A stretch of 64,000 bases of DNA from Legionella anisa (lineage in GTDB: Bacteria > Pseudomonadota > Gammaproteobacteria > Legionellales > Legionellaceae): positions 62,001-126,000 of the forward strand of contig NZ_LNXS01000001.1 of NCBI RefSeq assembly GCF_001467525.1. The letters are read 5' to 3'. Below are positions 30,577 to 39,052 of this stretch, piece after piece; position 1 is the stretch's first letter, and the number at the start of each line of letters is the position of its first letter. Under the pieces are notes generated by a model. It ran no database searches. It was not told the DNA's origin and was given only the letters and a program-made list of their open reading frames with translations. The translations under genes were made by a program, and so were the position numbers.

Positions 30577-31386
30577 TTATAAGTTTAATACATGATGTTC
30601 CAAACAGGGGAAACTTCTGCGTAATTCTTGCTGACGTTGTAAATCAATATCTGCTATTACCACTCCAGTACCCGCTTCTTTTTGTGTCAGTACTTTTCCC
30701 CAAGGGTCAACAATCATGCTATGACCAAAAGTAGTACGTCCATTTTCATGCTGCCCTCCCTGATTCGCCGCCAAAACATAACATAGATTTTCAATAGCTC
30801 TAGCTCGTAATAATACATCCCAATGAGCTAGACCTGTCACTGCCGTAAATGCAGAAGGAACTGTAAACAACTGCGCTCCTTGCAACATGAGTTGTTGATA
30901 AAGTTCTGAGAACCGTAAATCATAACAAACTGTTAATCCTACTTTTCCAACCGGGGTATCTACAAGCGCCAGATCATCTCCACACTCAATGGACATCGAT
31001 TCTTGATATGCTTCGTTTGAGGAAACATACACATCAAACAGATGAATCTTGTCATAACGCGCCGCACACTTGCCTTGAGCATCATAAACAAGGCAACTGG
31101 CACGCACCTTAATGCCTGTGCCTTTAAGAGGAATAGTTCCAGCGATCACCCATAGGCCTAATTTTTTTGCCAATTGACTGATTTTTTGTTGTATTGGACC
31201 TGCACCATAAACTTCACCAATCTGTAATTTATCTGTTTCCTTAAATCCCATAAACGCAAAATTTTCAGGCAAAAGCACAAGATCTGCTTGCTCTTCACGA
31301 GCTTGTATCATTAATCTTTCTACTTGATGTAAGTTATCAGCGACTTCTGCTGAAGAAACCATTTGTACCAATGCTGCTCGTGCCAT
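30577..31386 (-). CDS. Carbon-nitrogen hydrolase, Nit family
   Basis: A 269-residue nitrilase-superfamily amidase. The catalytic triad is visible: Glu in LLPENFAFMG, Lys in DKIHLFDVYV, and Cys in VCYDLRFSELY. The HLFDV sequence and overall length are close to Nit1/YbeM-type enzymes that hydrolyse deaminated glutathione, so a metabolite-repair role is likely; omega-amidase is the alternative. AGGATT lies before the ATG at 31386. Just upstream, a 37-bp sequence is duplicated either side of repeat F, which may have moved the original promoter away from the gene. Confidence 0.85.
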   Translation of the reverse strand: MARAALVQMVSSAEVADNLHQVERLMIQAREEQADLVLLPENFAFMGFKETDKLQIGEVYGAGPIQQKISQLAKKLGLWVIAGTIPLKGTGIKVRASCLVYDAQGKCAARYDKIHLFDVYVSSNEAYQESMSIECGDDLALVDTPVGKVGLTVCYDLRFSELYQQLMLQGAQLFTVPSAFTAVTGLAHWDVLLRARAIENLCYVLAANQGGQHENGRTTFGHSMIVDPWGKVLTQKEAGTGVVIADIDLQRQQELRRSFPCLEHHVLNL

Positions 31387-31395
31387 AATAAAATC

Positions 31396-31576
31396 CTAAA
31401 ATTTATGACATCAAAAAATGTCGAAATTTTTTATGTAGCTTAAATAAATTGTAGCCTGGGTGCAGCGCAGCGGAACCCGGGGTTTTTCTGCCACTGATTT
31501 CCCGGGTTACGGCTTACGCCTCCACCCAGGCTGCATTCTGCTAAAATTTATGACATCAAAAGTGTCGAAATTTTTT
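31396..31576. repeat. Direct repeats flanking a GTAGCC element
   Basis: CTAAAATTTATGACATCAAA and the following AATGTCGAAATTTTTT at 31396-31432 recur at 31541-31576 (with AGTGTCGAAA). The 36-37-bp copies sit on either side of the palindromic repeat F. This could be a duplication that came with the insertion or an earlier tandem repeat split by it. Confidence 0.75.
31451..31534. repeat. GTAGCC palindromic repeat, copy F
   Basis: The left arm GTAGCCTGGGTGCAGCGCAG and right arm ending CACCCAGGCTGC are inverted, but the right arm has drifted (GGCTTACGCCTCC). The centre reads CTGCCACTGATTTCCCGGG, which provides the uninterrupted reference for copy G. Found upstream of nit. Confidence 0.8.
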
Positions 31577-31748
31577 TCATTATCCTGAGTGTCAGCGTCG
31601 TTACGGACTCTATTCAAAAATTATTTATAATACTACTATAGTACTATAGAACCTCAAAACAAAAATAATTCGTTTTAACCTTGAAATATAGGAAACCAAC
31701 CCATAGATATGCTAGACTGAGAATATAAACATAGAGGAGCTCTAAACA

Positions 31749-32423
31749 ATGAACCGAAATGATGTCACTATACTTACGCGACGTAATGAGTCAGTACTTG
31801 CAAGCAATAAGGTACTGCGTAATACCTATCTATTACTGAGCATGACATTTTTGTTCAGTGCATTTATGGCAGTTTTTTCTCTCACAAGCGGTGCGCGTCC
31901 CATGAACCCTCTACTTATGATAGTTGGTGTTTATGGCTTAATGTTTTTGACTCAAGCGCTTCGAAACAGTGTCTGGGGGTTAGTCAGTGTTTTTGCTTTC
32001 ACCGGATTCCTGGGTTATACCTTAGGTCCAGTGCTTAACTTCTATATCAGTCACTTTACTAACGGTCCGCAATTAATTGCGACTGCTTTAGGCGGTACAG
32101 GGATTATTTTCTTTGCATTGTCTGGTTATGCATTAACAACTAAAAAGGACTTCAGCTTCCTAGGAGGATTTCTTTTTGTTGGTATGATGGTCGCTTTATT
32201 GGCGATGATAGCAGGAATTTTTATTCATATACCTGCACTGCAATTAGCTATTTCAGCTGCATTTATTCTTATTTCTTCAGGACTAATTCTCATGCAAACA
32301 AGTGCAATTATTCATGAAGGTGAAACGAATTATATCTCAGCTACCGTAGGTCTTTTTGTATCAATTTATAACTTGTTTGTCAGCCTGCTTAACATATTAA
32401 GTGCGTTTTCAGGCCGCGACTAG
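31749..32423 (+). CDS. Bax inhibitor-1/YccA family membrane protein
   Basis: A 224-residue integral membrane protein with seven predicted helices, typical of the BI-1/TMBIM family. The C-terminal aspartate-containing region and the helix ISATVGLFVSIYNLFVSLLNIL are characteristic. Bacterial relatives (YccA, YetJ) modulate the FtsH protease or act as pH-sensitive calcium leak channels. GAGGAG lies ten bases before the ATG. A clear intrinsic terminator follows at 32442. It appears to be a single-gene transcript. Confidence 0.9.
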   Translation: MNRNDVTILTRRNESVLASNKVLRNTYLLLSMTFLFSAFMAVFSLTSGARPMNPLLMIVGVYGLMFLTQALRNSVWGLVSVFAFTGFLGYTLGPVLNFYISHFTNGPQLIATALGGTGIIFFALSGYALTTKKDFSFLGGFLFVGMMVALLAMIAGIFIHIPALQLAISAAFILISSGLILMQTSAIIHEGETNYISATVGLFVSIYNLFVSLLNILSAFSGRD

Positions 32424-32441
32424 TATCATTCTCCTCTACCT

Positions 32442-32472
32442 AAATCCCGGTTTGTTTACCGGGATTTTTTTT
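32442..32472 (+). terminator. Intrinsic terminator after the BI-1 gene
   Basis: Perfect ten-base arms AAATCCCGGT and ACCGGGATTT with a six-base loop are followed by a run of T. It begins 19 bases after the stop codon. Confidence 0.9.
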
Positions 32473-32499
32473 GACCGGAAAGTCGGATTTGAGCTCAGG

Positions 32500-32577
32500 T
32501 TGAACGAAAAAGCGTGCTGAGAAAGCGCAGCATACATCACAGTATGTGAGCATTTACCAGCACGCTTTTTCGTTCAA
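32500..32577. repeat. Palindrome with 20-bp perfect arms
   Basis: The arms TTGAACGAAAAAGCGTGCTG (32500-32519) and exact complement (32558-32577) flank a centre that itself contains CATAC/GTATG. It is distinct from the terminator just before it. The left flank, ATTTGAGCTCAGGTTGAACG, resembles sequences at 33665 and, on the minus strand, near 52310. Confidence 0.75.
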
Positions 32578-32690
32578 GATGAGCCAAATATGGCTTTCCT
32601 CAAGATTAGCAAAAATGGTCAAAGCATTCTTCCGTAAGTGCGATAACATGGTTTGTGTAAATAAGTTGATGACCTTAAATTGAGGAACGC

Positions 32691-33539
32691 ATGAATTATA
32701 AGTACCAATTAGAAAAAGTAATTGAGTTTATCGGCAAACATCTTGATGAGAAGCTTGATTTAACTCAATTAAGTAATATTGCCTGCTTTTCAAAATACCA
32801 TTTTCATCGTTTATTTACTGCTTATACAGGGCTATCGTTACAACAATATATTCGTTGGCTTCGTTTAAAACGAGCAGCCCATCAATTAATTGTTGATAAA
32901 GATAAAACCATTATCGAAATTGCAATAAATGCGGGATTTGAATCTCATGAGGCCTTCACTCGTGTCTTTAAACAAGCTTGTGGTATGAGCCCAAGCGAAT
33001 TTAGAGTGCACTCAAATTGGAGTTTCTGGGAAAACCCACCGTATTATTTGCCAAAACAAGGTAATATCATCATGAATGTATTGATAAAAGAAATACCGGC
33101 CAGACGTTTGGCGGTACTTGAACATCGAGGCGCACCTGATAAAGTGGGTGAAAGTGTCAATAAGTTAATTCATTGGGCAAAATCTCAATCAATGAACTTA
33201 AAACCAAAAGCAGGTGAAGCTTTTGGGTTTGCTTATGACGATCCAAAGACAACCGCCCCCGATGATTTTCGGTTTGACTTAGGGATTACCGTTCCAGAGC
33301 AAATAAAACTTGAAGGGAATATCATTGAAAAACGCCTACCTGCAGGACGTTATGCTGTAGCAGTACATAAAGGCTCACGCGATACTATTGGAGATGCAGT
33401 CTATGGTTTATATCGTGATTGGTTGCCTAATTCAGGCGAACAGCTGGGTGATTTACCCTGTATTTTTTGCTATTACAACTTTGACCATGAAGTAGCTGAG
33501 ACAGAGTTGCTTACAGAGTGTTGGCTGTTATTAAAATAA
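32691..33539 (+). CDS. AraC-family regulator with GyrI-like domain
   Basis: A 282-residue transcription factor. Residues 5-105 hold the two helix-turn-helices of AraC/XylS proteins (LDLTQLSNIACFSKYHFHRLF and the conserved motif near HEAFTRVFKQACGMSPSEFR). Residues 125-282 form a GyrI-like/SOUL-type effector-binding domain (IPARRLAVLEHRGAPDKVG; LPAGRYAVAVHKG). The order matches Rob and its relatives, which sense drugs or small hydrophobic molecules. No target operator can be given. Confidence 0.9.
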   Translation: MNYKYQLEKVIEFIGKHLDEKLDLTQLSNIACFSKYHFHRLFTAYTGLSLQQYIRWLRLKRAAHQLIVDKDKTIIEIAINAGFESHEAFTRVFKQACGMSPSEFRVHSNWSFWENPPYYLPKQGNIIMNVLIKEIPARRLAVLEHRGAPDKVGESVNKLIHWAKSQSMNLKPKAGEAFGFAYDDPKTTAPDDFRFDLGITVPEQIKLEGNIIEKRLPAGRYAVAVHKGSRDTIGDAVYGLYRDWLPNSGEQLGDLPCIFCYYNFDHEVAETELLTECWLLLK

Positions 33540-33573
33540 CCTTGCATAATATTTGGTTTAAAGAAATGAGAAT

Positions 33574-33736
33574 GTAGCCTGGGTGAAGCGAAGCGTAACC
33601 CGGGTTTTCTTGCCACTGATTTCCTATCTTTTGTCACAAGTTAAGAATCTTAGGGAAAAGTCAAATTTGAGTGCAGGTTGAGTGTAGAAGATTCAGCACT
33701 GATTTCCCGGGTTACGCTTCGCTTCACCCAGGCTAC
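33574..33736. repeat. GTAGCC palindromic repeat, copy G, with an insertion
   Basis: The arms (GTAGCCTGGGTGAAGCGAAG and complement) are normal, but the centre is expanded. CACTGATTTCC occurs at 33614-33624 and again at 33697-33707, with 72 bp between. Copy F has the same word once, so 83 bp have been added. The inserted part includes ATTTGAGTGCAGGTTGA, which recurs elsewhere in the window. The element lies five bases from the korB stop. Confidence 0.8.
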
Positions 33737-33740
33737 ACGA

Positions 33741-34709
33741 CTAACTTTGTTGCCAAGTGGCTTTTGCCCTGTATAGCTCGGGTAAGTCATTTACAGCCTT
33801 TTTTATCTCTTGAGGTAAAGCAAACACGTCTCGATTTTTTTGATAATAAACGCCCAAAGGAACTGGATGTGCAGGAAAAGATAACGATGCGAGACGCATC
33901 GCAGCAATAAAATCACTTGGGTTATGACGATAAATACCTTCTTCTTCTCCTGAAACACAGGTGAATTGCTCGTCTCTTACGTGCAATGCGTTCTCTTTTT
34001 GTGCACCATAGAGTAAAGGTTGGCCCTCTTCCAATATCACTGTATTTTCAGCTCGATTGCTTTTAAGTGCAAACTCGTCAAAGGCACCATGATTAAAAAT
34101 ATTACAATCCTGATAAATTTCTACAAAAGAACAGCCTTGATGTTCTTGTGCTTTCTTTAATATGGTTCCCAAATGCACGGGATCTTTATCTACAGCTCGA
34201 GCCACAAAACTAGCGCCTGCCGCTAAAGCTAAAGTAAGTGGATTCACGGGTTCATTCGCTACTCCCTTAGGGGATGTTTTTGTTACCTGACCTTTTTGTG
34301 ATGTTGGTGAAAATTGTCCTTTAGTTAAACCATATACCTGATTATTAAATAACAAAATATTAACATTTACATTACGACGTAAAATATGAATCAGATGATT
34401 ACCACCAATGCTTAAAGCATCGCCATCTCCAGTAATAATCCAAACACACAGATCCTCTCGAAGAGCTTTTAATCCAGTCGCAACTGCAGTAGCTCGACCA
34501 TGAATGGTATGAAAACCATAAGTATTCATATAATAAGGCAATCGTCCAGCACAACCTATTCCGGAAATAAAAACATGCTGTTCTGGGGGTAACCCCAAAT
34601 CAGGCAGCATTTTTTGTAGTGCCATCAAAATGGCATAATCACCACATCCAGGGCACCAGCGAACTTCATTAGCATTGGCAAAATCTTCGCGCTTATAATT
34701 GTTGTTCAT
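33741..34709 (-). CDS. korB: 2-oxoacid:acceptor oxidoreductase beta subunit
   Basis: This 322-residue subunit binds thiamine diphosphate. Motifs: WCPGCGDYAIL near residue 20 (Cys ligands for an Fe-S cluster), GDGDALSIGGNHLIH, and the Mg/TPP-binding NNQVYGLTKGQFSPTS. With KorA it should oxidise 2-oxoglutarate or pyruvate to the acyl-CoA and reduce a ferredoxin-like acceptor. The start overlaps the korA end by 17 bases. The specific 2-oxoacid is uncertain. Repeat G immediately follows the stop. Confidence 0.88.
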   Translation of the reverse strand: MNNNYKREDFANANEVRWCPGCGDYAILMALQKMLPDLGLPPEQHVFISGIGCAGRLPYYMNTYGFHTIHGRATAVATGLKALREDLCVWIITGDGDALSIGGNHLIHILRRNVNVNILLFNNQVYGLTKGQFSPTSQKGQVTKTSPKGVANEPVNPLTLALAAGASFVARAVDKDPVHLGTILKKAQEHQGCSFVEIYQDCNIFNHGAFDEFALKSNRAENTVILEEGQPLLYGAQKENALHVRDEQFTCVSGEEEGIYRHNPSDFIAAMRLASLSFPAHPVPLGVYYQKNRDVFALPQEIKKAVNDLPELYRAKATWQQS

Positions 34710-36510
34710 AATTGGCTTCCGCTTTAATGGTATTCACCAGATGACTGACAGTAAAAGGCTGACCATTCGATTGGCCAATCACCTGTGCATCAACCAAATA
34801 GTTGGCACGAATAATTTGGCATAATTGTCCTGAATTTAATTCAGCAACCAATACTTTATCGTATTTTTTTAAAACAGCCTCTAAATCATTTGGTAAAGGA
34901 TTTAAATGACGTAAATGCACATAAGCAATTGCTAATCCTTGTCCCAAGCATTGTAAAACTGCTGATTTTAAGCTGCCATAAGTACTTCCCCAGCCAATTA
35001 AAATGATTGGCGCATTCGCATCTCCTTCAATTACTAAAGGTTCATATTCTCGTGCAATTCCATCAATTTTTTGCTGACGTAAGTGAACCATTTTTTGATG
35101 ATTTTCAGCATCATAGCTTACACGACCGTCTTCGCCTTGTTTTTCTAAACCTCCTAATTGATGAATGTACCCTGGAGTACCTGGTCTGTTCCAACTTCGG
35201 CTTAAAAGCTCGTCACGAGTAAATGGTTTTGGAAAACGGTTAAATTCAATTTGAGGTAATTTTAAAGTGCTTACTTCGGGTATCTTCCAAGGTTCTGCAG
35301 CATTTGCAAGATAAGCATCCAGCAGAACAATCACTGGGGTCATATATTTAACAGCCAAATAAAATGCTTCTAAAACGGTATTAAAACAATCTGCAGCAGA
35401 TTGTGCCGCTAATACAGGCAATGGTGCTTCGCCATGACGTCCATAAAGTGCCTGACGTAAATCACTTTGGCTTGTTTTCGTTGGTAACCCTGTGGAAGCT
35501 CCTGCACGTTGAACATCAAGTAAAACTAAAGGTAATTCAGCTACTACTGCCAGGCCAAGACTTTCACTTTTTAGATCCAAGCCAGGCCCTGAAGTTGTAG
35601 TTAAAGCCAATCTTCCCCCGTATGCAGCGCCAATACAGGCACAAATTGCTGCAATTTCATCTTCAGCTTGGAGTAATTGCACCCCAAAATCAGATAATCG
35701 CGCACACTCATGCAGTATCGCTGAAGAAGGAGTAATCGGATAGCCCGAAACCAACATAGGTATTTGGAGCGAAGTAGCCAATGTAGCAAGCGCTAAGCCT
35801 ACTGCTTCTACACCGGTAATTTGTCGATATTCCCCTACATCACGATTAACCTCGCCTAACATATAGTCACGGCGTGTTAATTCTAAAGTCATTGCATAAT
35901 TGTATCCAGCTAATAGTGCCAATTGATTGGCTTTGGCAACAACAGCATTCGCTTTGAATTTTTTAGCAATGAACCCTTCACATGCTGCAGTTGGCAAATC
36001 AAATAACCAGAGTACCAAACCCAAAACATAAAAGTTTTTGGTCTTAGTCGCTTGTGGTTTAGTCAATTCAAGTGAAGATACTGCTTGCAAAGTTTGGGTA
36101 ATTAAAGGAAACGAAACAATTTGGTAATGCTCGGCACAATTATCGAGAAAACTCTTATCCATTCCTGCCTTTTGCCAATCTTTCTCCTGATAACTGTCTT
36201 CATTAATAATTAATAAACCGCCTTGATTTAGATGTTGCAAGGAGTTTTTTAATGCCGCTGGATTTAAAGCAACCAGCACATCCAGCGATTCACCCGCGGT
36301 AAAAATAGCATGTTCAGCCATCGCCAGTTGAAAACCAGAAACCCCAGCCACAGTGCCCGCTGGGGCTCGAATTTCTGCAGGGAAATCGGGTAACGTACGT
36401 ACATCACGACCAGTAAGTGCTGCACTAATGGTGAGTTGCTCGCCCACCAATTGAACACCATCTCCCGAATCTCCAGTAATACGAATAACAATCACGTCAG
36501 ATGTTGACAT
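34693..36510 (-). CDS. korA: 2-oxoacid:acceptor oxidoreductase alpha subunit, gamma-alpha fusion
   Basis: A 605-residue fusion. Residues 1-180 are the gamma domain ([18 protein letters not shown]), and residues 215-605 the alpha pyrimidine-binding and domain II parts ([30 protein letters not shown]). It works with KorB. It is encoded downstream of pdxJ with a 14-base overlap, so the pair probably belongs to the era-recO-pdxJ transcript. Fused alpha subunits are typical of the aerobic, oxygen-tolerant type of 2-oxoglutarate oxidoreductase, though the acceptor here is unknown. Confidence 0.88.
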   Translation of the reverse strand: MSTSDVIVIRITGDSGDGVQLVGEQLTISAALTGRDVRTLPDFPAEIRAPAGTVAGVSGFQLAMAEHAIFTAGESLDVLVALNPAALKNSLQHLNQGGLLIINEDSYQEKDWQKAGMDKSFLDNCAEHYQIVSFPLITQTLQAVSSLELTKPQATKTKNFYVLGLVLWLFDLPTAACEGFIAKKFKANAVVAKANQLALLAGYNYAMTLELTRRDYMLGEVNRDVGEYRQITGVEAVGLALATLATSLQIPMLVSGYPITPSSAILHECARLSDFGVQLLQAEDEIAAICACIGAAYGGRLALTTTSGPGLDLKSESLGLAVVAELPLVLLDVQRAGASTGLPTKTSQSDLRQALYGRHGEAPLPVLAAQSAADCFNTVLEAFYLAVKYMTPVIVLLDAYLANAAEPWKIPEVSTLKLPQIEFNRFPKPFTRDELLSRSWNRPGTPGYIHQLGGLEKQGEDGRVSYDAENHQKMVHLRQQKIDGIAREYEPLVIEGDANAPIILIGWGSTYGSLKSAVLQCLGQGLAIAYVHLRHLNPLPNDLEAVLKKYDKVLVAELNSGQLCQIIRANYLVDAQVIGQSNGQPFTVSHLVNTIKAEANYEQQL

Positions 36511-37243
36511 AAAGTCTTGCTTCCTGCATTAGTTGACGCATGTGTCTTACTGCCTCTTTCATACCACAGAATAAGGCTCGGGCAATAATCGCATGGCCTA
36601 TGTTAAGTTCATGTAATTCTTTTATAGACGCTATAGATTGTACGTTATGATAATTAAGGCCATGGCCTGCATTAACAATTAAATTTAAACTCGCTGCGTA
36701 TTCCGCCGCGTGTTTTATCCGTGCCAACTCATGTTGTTGCTGTTCCTCATTAGTAGCATCAGCATAACACCCTGTATGCAATTCAATTACAGGAGCACCC
36801 ATATCCGCTGCAGCTTTAATCTGTTCATGATCTGGGTCAATAAATAAAGAAACTTCACTTCCCATAACCTGCAAACGCCTTACTGCATGCGCTACTGATT
36901 TCTGGTGTGTTATCACATCCAGGCCACCTTCTGTAGTTAATTCTTCACGCTTTTCAGGAACTAAACACGTATGTTCGGGTGCTATTTCTTCTGCAAAATC
37001 CAACATTGCATCGGTTACTGCCAACTCAAGATTCATTCGCGTTTGTAATACTTGTTTCATCAAACGTACATCACGAGCCTGGATATGCCGTAAATCCTCG
37101 CGCATATGCAAAGTAATGCCGTCAGCACCGGCTTCTTCCGCATCCATTGCAGCCTGAACAGGATCAGGATAACGGGTACCTCTTGCCTGGCGTACGGTAG
37201 CTATATGATCAATATTGACACCCAATAGTATTGGCTTATTCAT
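36497..37243 (-). CDS. pdxJ: Pyridoxine 5'-phosphate synthase
   Basis: PdxJ condenses 1-deoxy-D-xylulose 5-phosphate with 3-amino-2-oxopropyl phosphate in vitamin B6 synthesis. The 248-residue TIM barrel starts [20 protein letters not shown], with the first active-site residues in that stretch, and contains [10 protein letters not shown] and [17 protein letters not shown] lies upstream of the ATG at 37243, so the longer open frame to 37312 is not used. The order era-recO-pdxJ is common in gammaproteobacteria. Confidence 0.95.
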   Translation of the reverse strand: MNKPILLGVNIDHIATVRQARGTRYPDPVQAAMDAEEAGADGITLHMREDLRHIQARDVRLMKQVLQTRMNLELAVTDAMLDFAEEIAPEHTCLVPEKREELTTEGGLDVITHQKSVAHAVRRLQVMGSEVSLFIDPDHEQIKAAADMGAPVIELHTGCYADATNEEQQQHELARIKHAAEYAASLNLIVNAGHGLNYHNVQSIASIKELHELNIGHAIIARALFCGMKEAVRHMRQLMQEARLYVNI

Positions 37244-37337
37244 TTTACACCTTACAATAAAATAAAGAGTATAAAGTCCATCATGACCTAAACTCAAGTT
37301 GCTTGAAAACATATAATATAAGTTATCATGTTATCTT

Positions 37338-37355
37338 AGACCCTATTTAGGGTCT
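37338..37355 (-). terminator. Hairpin spanning the recO stop
   Basis: AGACCC and GGGTCT arms enclose six bases and include the recO stop codon. There is no long T run, so it may attenuate rather than end transcription before pdxJ. Confidence 0.35.
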
Positions 37356-38039
37356 TTCTGCACAATATAAAGCCCTTGTCTTAATCTCACGCCCGCCTAG
37401 AAGATGATCAATTGCTTGACGCATAATAATTTTTGCTGATTTAAGATAAGGCGCTTCATTTAAATTATCTTGTGCCAAAGCAATAATATGTGTCCCAGGA
37501 ATTCCCCTGCTATTTATAATAAAACCTTCACCTGCAACAAATTGATAACATGAGTCTGCAACAATCAGATTTGCAGTTCCTGCTTCGTGTGTTAATGAAA
37601 AGGAATAGCCGCATGCATGGAGTAAAGTCCACTCAAAACGCCTCAATGAAGCTTCTATCACTAATCTCTCTTTTGCTGATATAAGATTATTTAAAGTAAA
37701 CAAATAAGCATCAAATAATGTCGCGTCAGGATAATTGGGGCTTAGTGCATAATAAACAATTTCATTGATATATAAACCCGCAAAAAGTGACCCGCCTGTA
37801 AGTTGAAGTGTGGGCACAATACTTTCAACTGATTGTGTATAATATCGCTCATGACGTTCAGTAAGATTTAACCACAAAGGTGTAAAAGGTTGTAAAAGAG
37901 CTTGCTTTTTAGGGGTGCGCCCGCCTTTGGAAAGACATTGAATCACCCCTAATTCACGCGTGAAAAAACTGACACGAGCACTCGTATCTCCAGACCATCT
38001 CTTGTGTAAAACCCAAGCCTCTATTGTCCTAATGGTCAT
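37347..38039 (-). CDS. recO: DNA repair protein RecO
   Basis: RecO anneals single-stranded DNA and, with RecR, loads RecA. The 230 residues start with an OB-fold (MTIRTIEAWVLHKRWSGDTS), and GLYINEIVYYALSP, typical of the helical domain, follows. The zinc-binding cysteines of some RecO proteins are not kept. It overlaps the era stop by 11 bases, so it is coupled to era. Confidence 0.93.
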   Translation of the reverse strand: MTIRTIEAWVLHKRWSGDTSARVSFFTRELGVIQCLSKGGRTPKKQALLQPFTPLWLNLTERHERYYTQSVESIVPTLQLTGGSLFAGLYINEIVYYALSPNYPDATLFDAYLFTLNNLISAKERLVIEASLRRFEWTLLHACGYSFSLTHEAGTANLIVADSCYQFVAGEGFIINSRGIPGTHIIALAQDNLNEAPYLKSAKIIMRQAIDHLLGGREIKTRALYCAERP

Positions 38040-38916
38040 AGCCTAATTGTTTTAATATGCGCTCGTCATCTGACCAGCCTGATTTTACCTTACACCAGCA
38101 TTGCAAGAATACTTTCTTACCCAACAGTTTTTCCATGTCCATCCGTGCATTTGTTGCCATTTCCTTTAATTTTTGTCCTTTATCACCAATGATCATTCGT
38201 TTATGATTGTCTTTATCCACAAGAATCAATGCATGAATACGCACAAGCGTGCCTTCATCTTTAAATGACTCAATGTCTACAGTAACAGAATAAGGTAATT
38301 CTTGTCCGCAAAAGCGGAAAATTTTTTCACGTAATAATTCCGCACATAAAAATTTTATAGGTCGATCGGTCAATTGATCATCTGGAAATAAATGGGGTCC
38401 CTCAGGCAAATAATTTTGCAATTTTTCTTGCAACTCATCGACCTGAACTCCTGTTTTTGCCGATACAGGAATAATTGCAGCAAATTCATGTTTTTGACTG
38501 ATTTGCTCTATCCAAGGCAACAACTGAGTTTTATCGTCAATTTTATCCACTTTATTAATTACCAAAATACTCGGTACTTTGGCTTGTTTTACTAAATTCA
38601 AAATGTACTCATCTTCTTCTTGCCAATGAGTTCCATCAACCAAAAAAGCAATCACATCAACATCACGCAATACACTAATCGCAGTTTTATTCATCATGCG
38701 ATTCATTGCCTTTTTATTTCCCTGGTGAATTCCTGGGGTATCCACATAAACAAATTGGTACTCACCTTCGGTACGTATTCCCAAAATACTGTGTCGGGTT
38801 GTTTGTGGCTTTTTAGAGGTTATGCTCACTTTTTGCTGCAAAATACAATTAAGGAGGGTTGATTTACCTACATTAGGTCTACCAACTAAAGCAATATAGC
38901 CACAATAACTAGTCAT
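38029..38916 (-). CDS. era: Ribosome-assembly GTPase Era
   Basis: Era binds the 3' end of 16S rRNA and helps mature the small subunit. The 295 residues contain G1 GRPNVGKST, G3 DTPG, G4 NKVD, G5 SAKTG, and a C-terminal KH domain with GDKGQKLKEMATNAR. rnc, usually upstream, is not next to it; the neighbour is a divergent gene of the accessory block, so this is a boundary where gene order has changed. Confidence 0.96.
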   Translation of the reverse strand: MTSYCGYIALVGRPNVGKSTLLNCILQQKVSITSKKPQTTRHSILGIRTEGEYQFVYVDTPGIHQGNKKAMNRMMNKTAISVLRDVDVIAFLVDGTHWQEEDEYILNLVKQAKVPSILVINKVDKIDDKTQLLPWIEQISQKHEFAAIIPVSAKTGVQVDELQEKLQNYLPEGPHLFPDDQLTDRPIKFLCAELLREKIFRFCGQELPYSVTVDIESFKDEGTLVRIHALILVDKDNHKRMIIGDKGQKLKEMATNARMDMEKLLGKKVFLQCWCKVKSGWSDDERILKQLGYDH

Positions 38917-39052
38917 TAAAATAGATTCCTGTTTATTTTTAAAACATTTTATCAGTGACGTTATAAAATTTCCAGGTTTGTATCTGCTTCTACTTGATAT
39001 TTCACTAAAAAAACAAGTATCCTGTGCAGTATGTGAACAAAGGATGGTTCCT

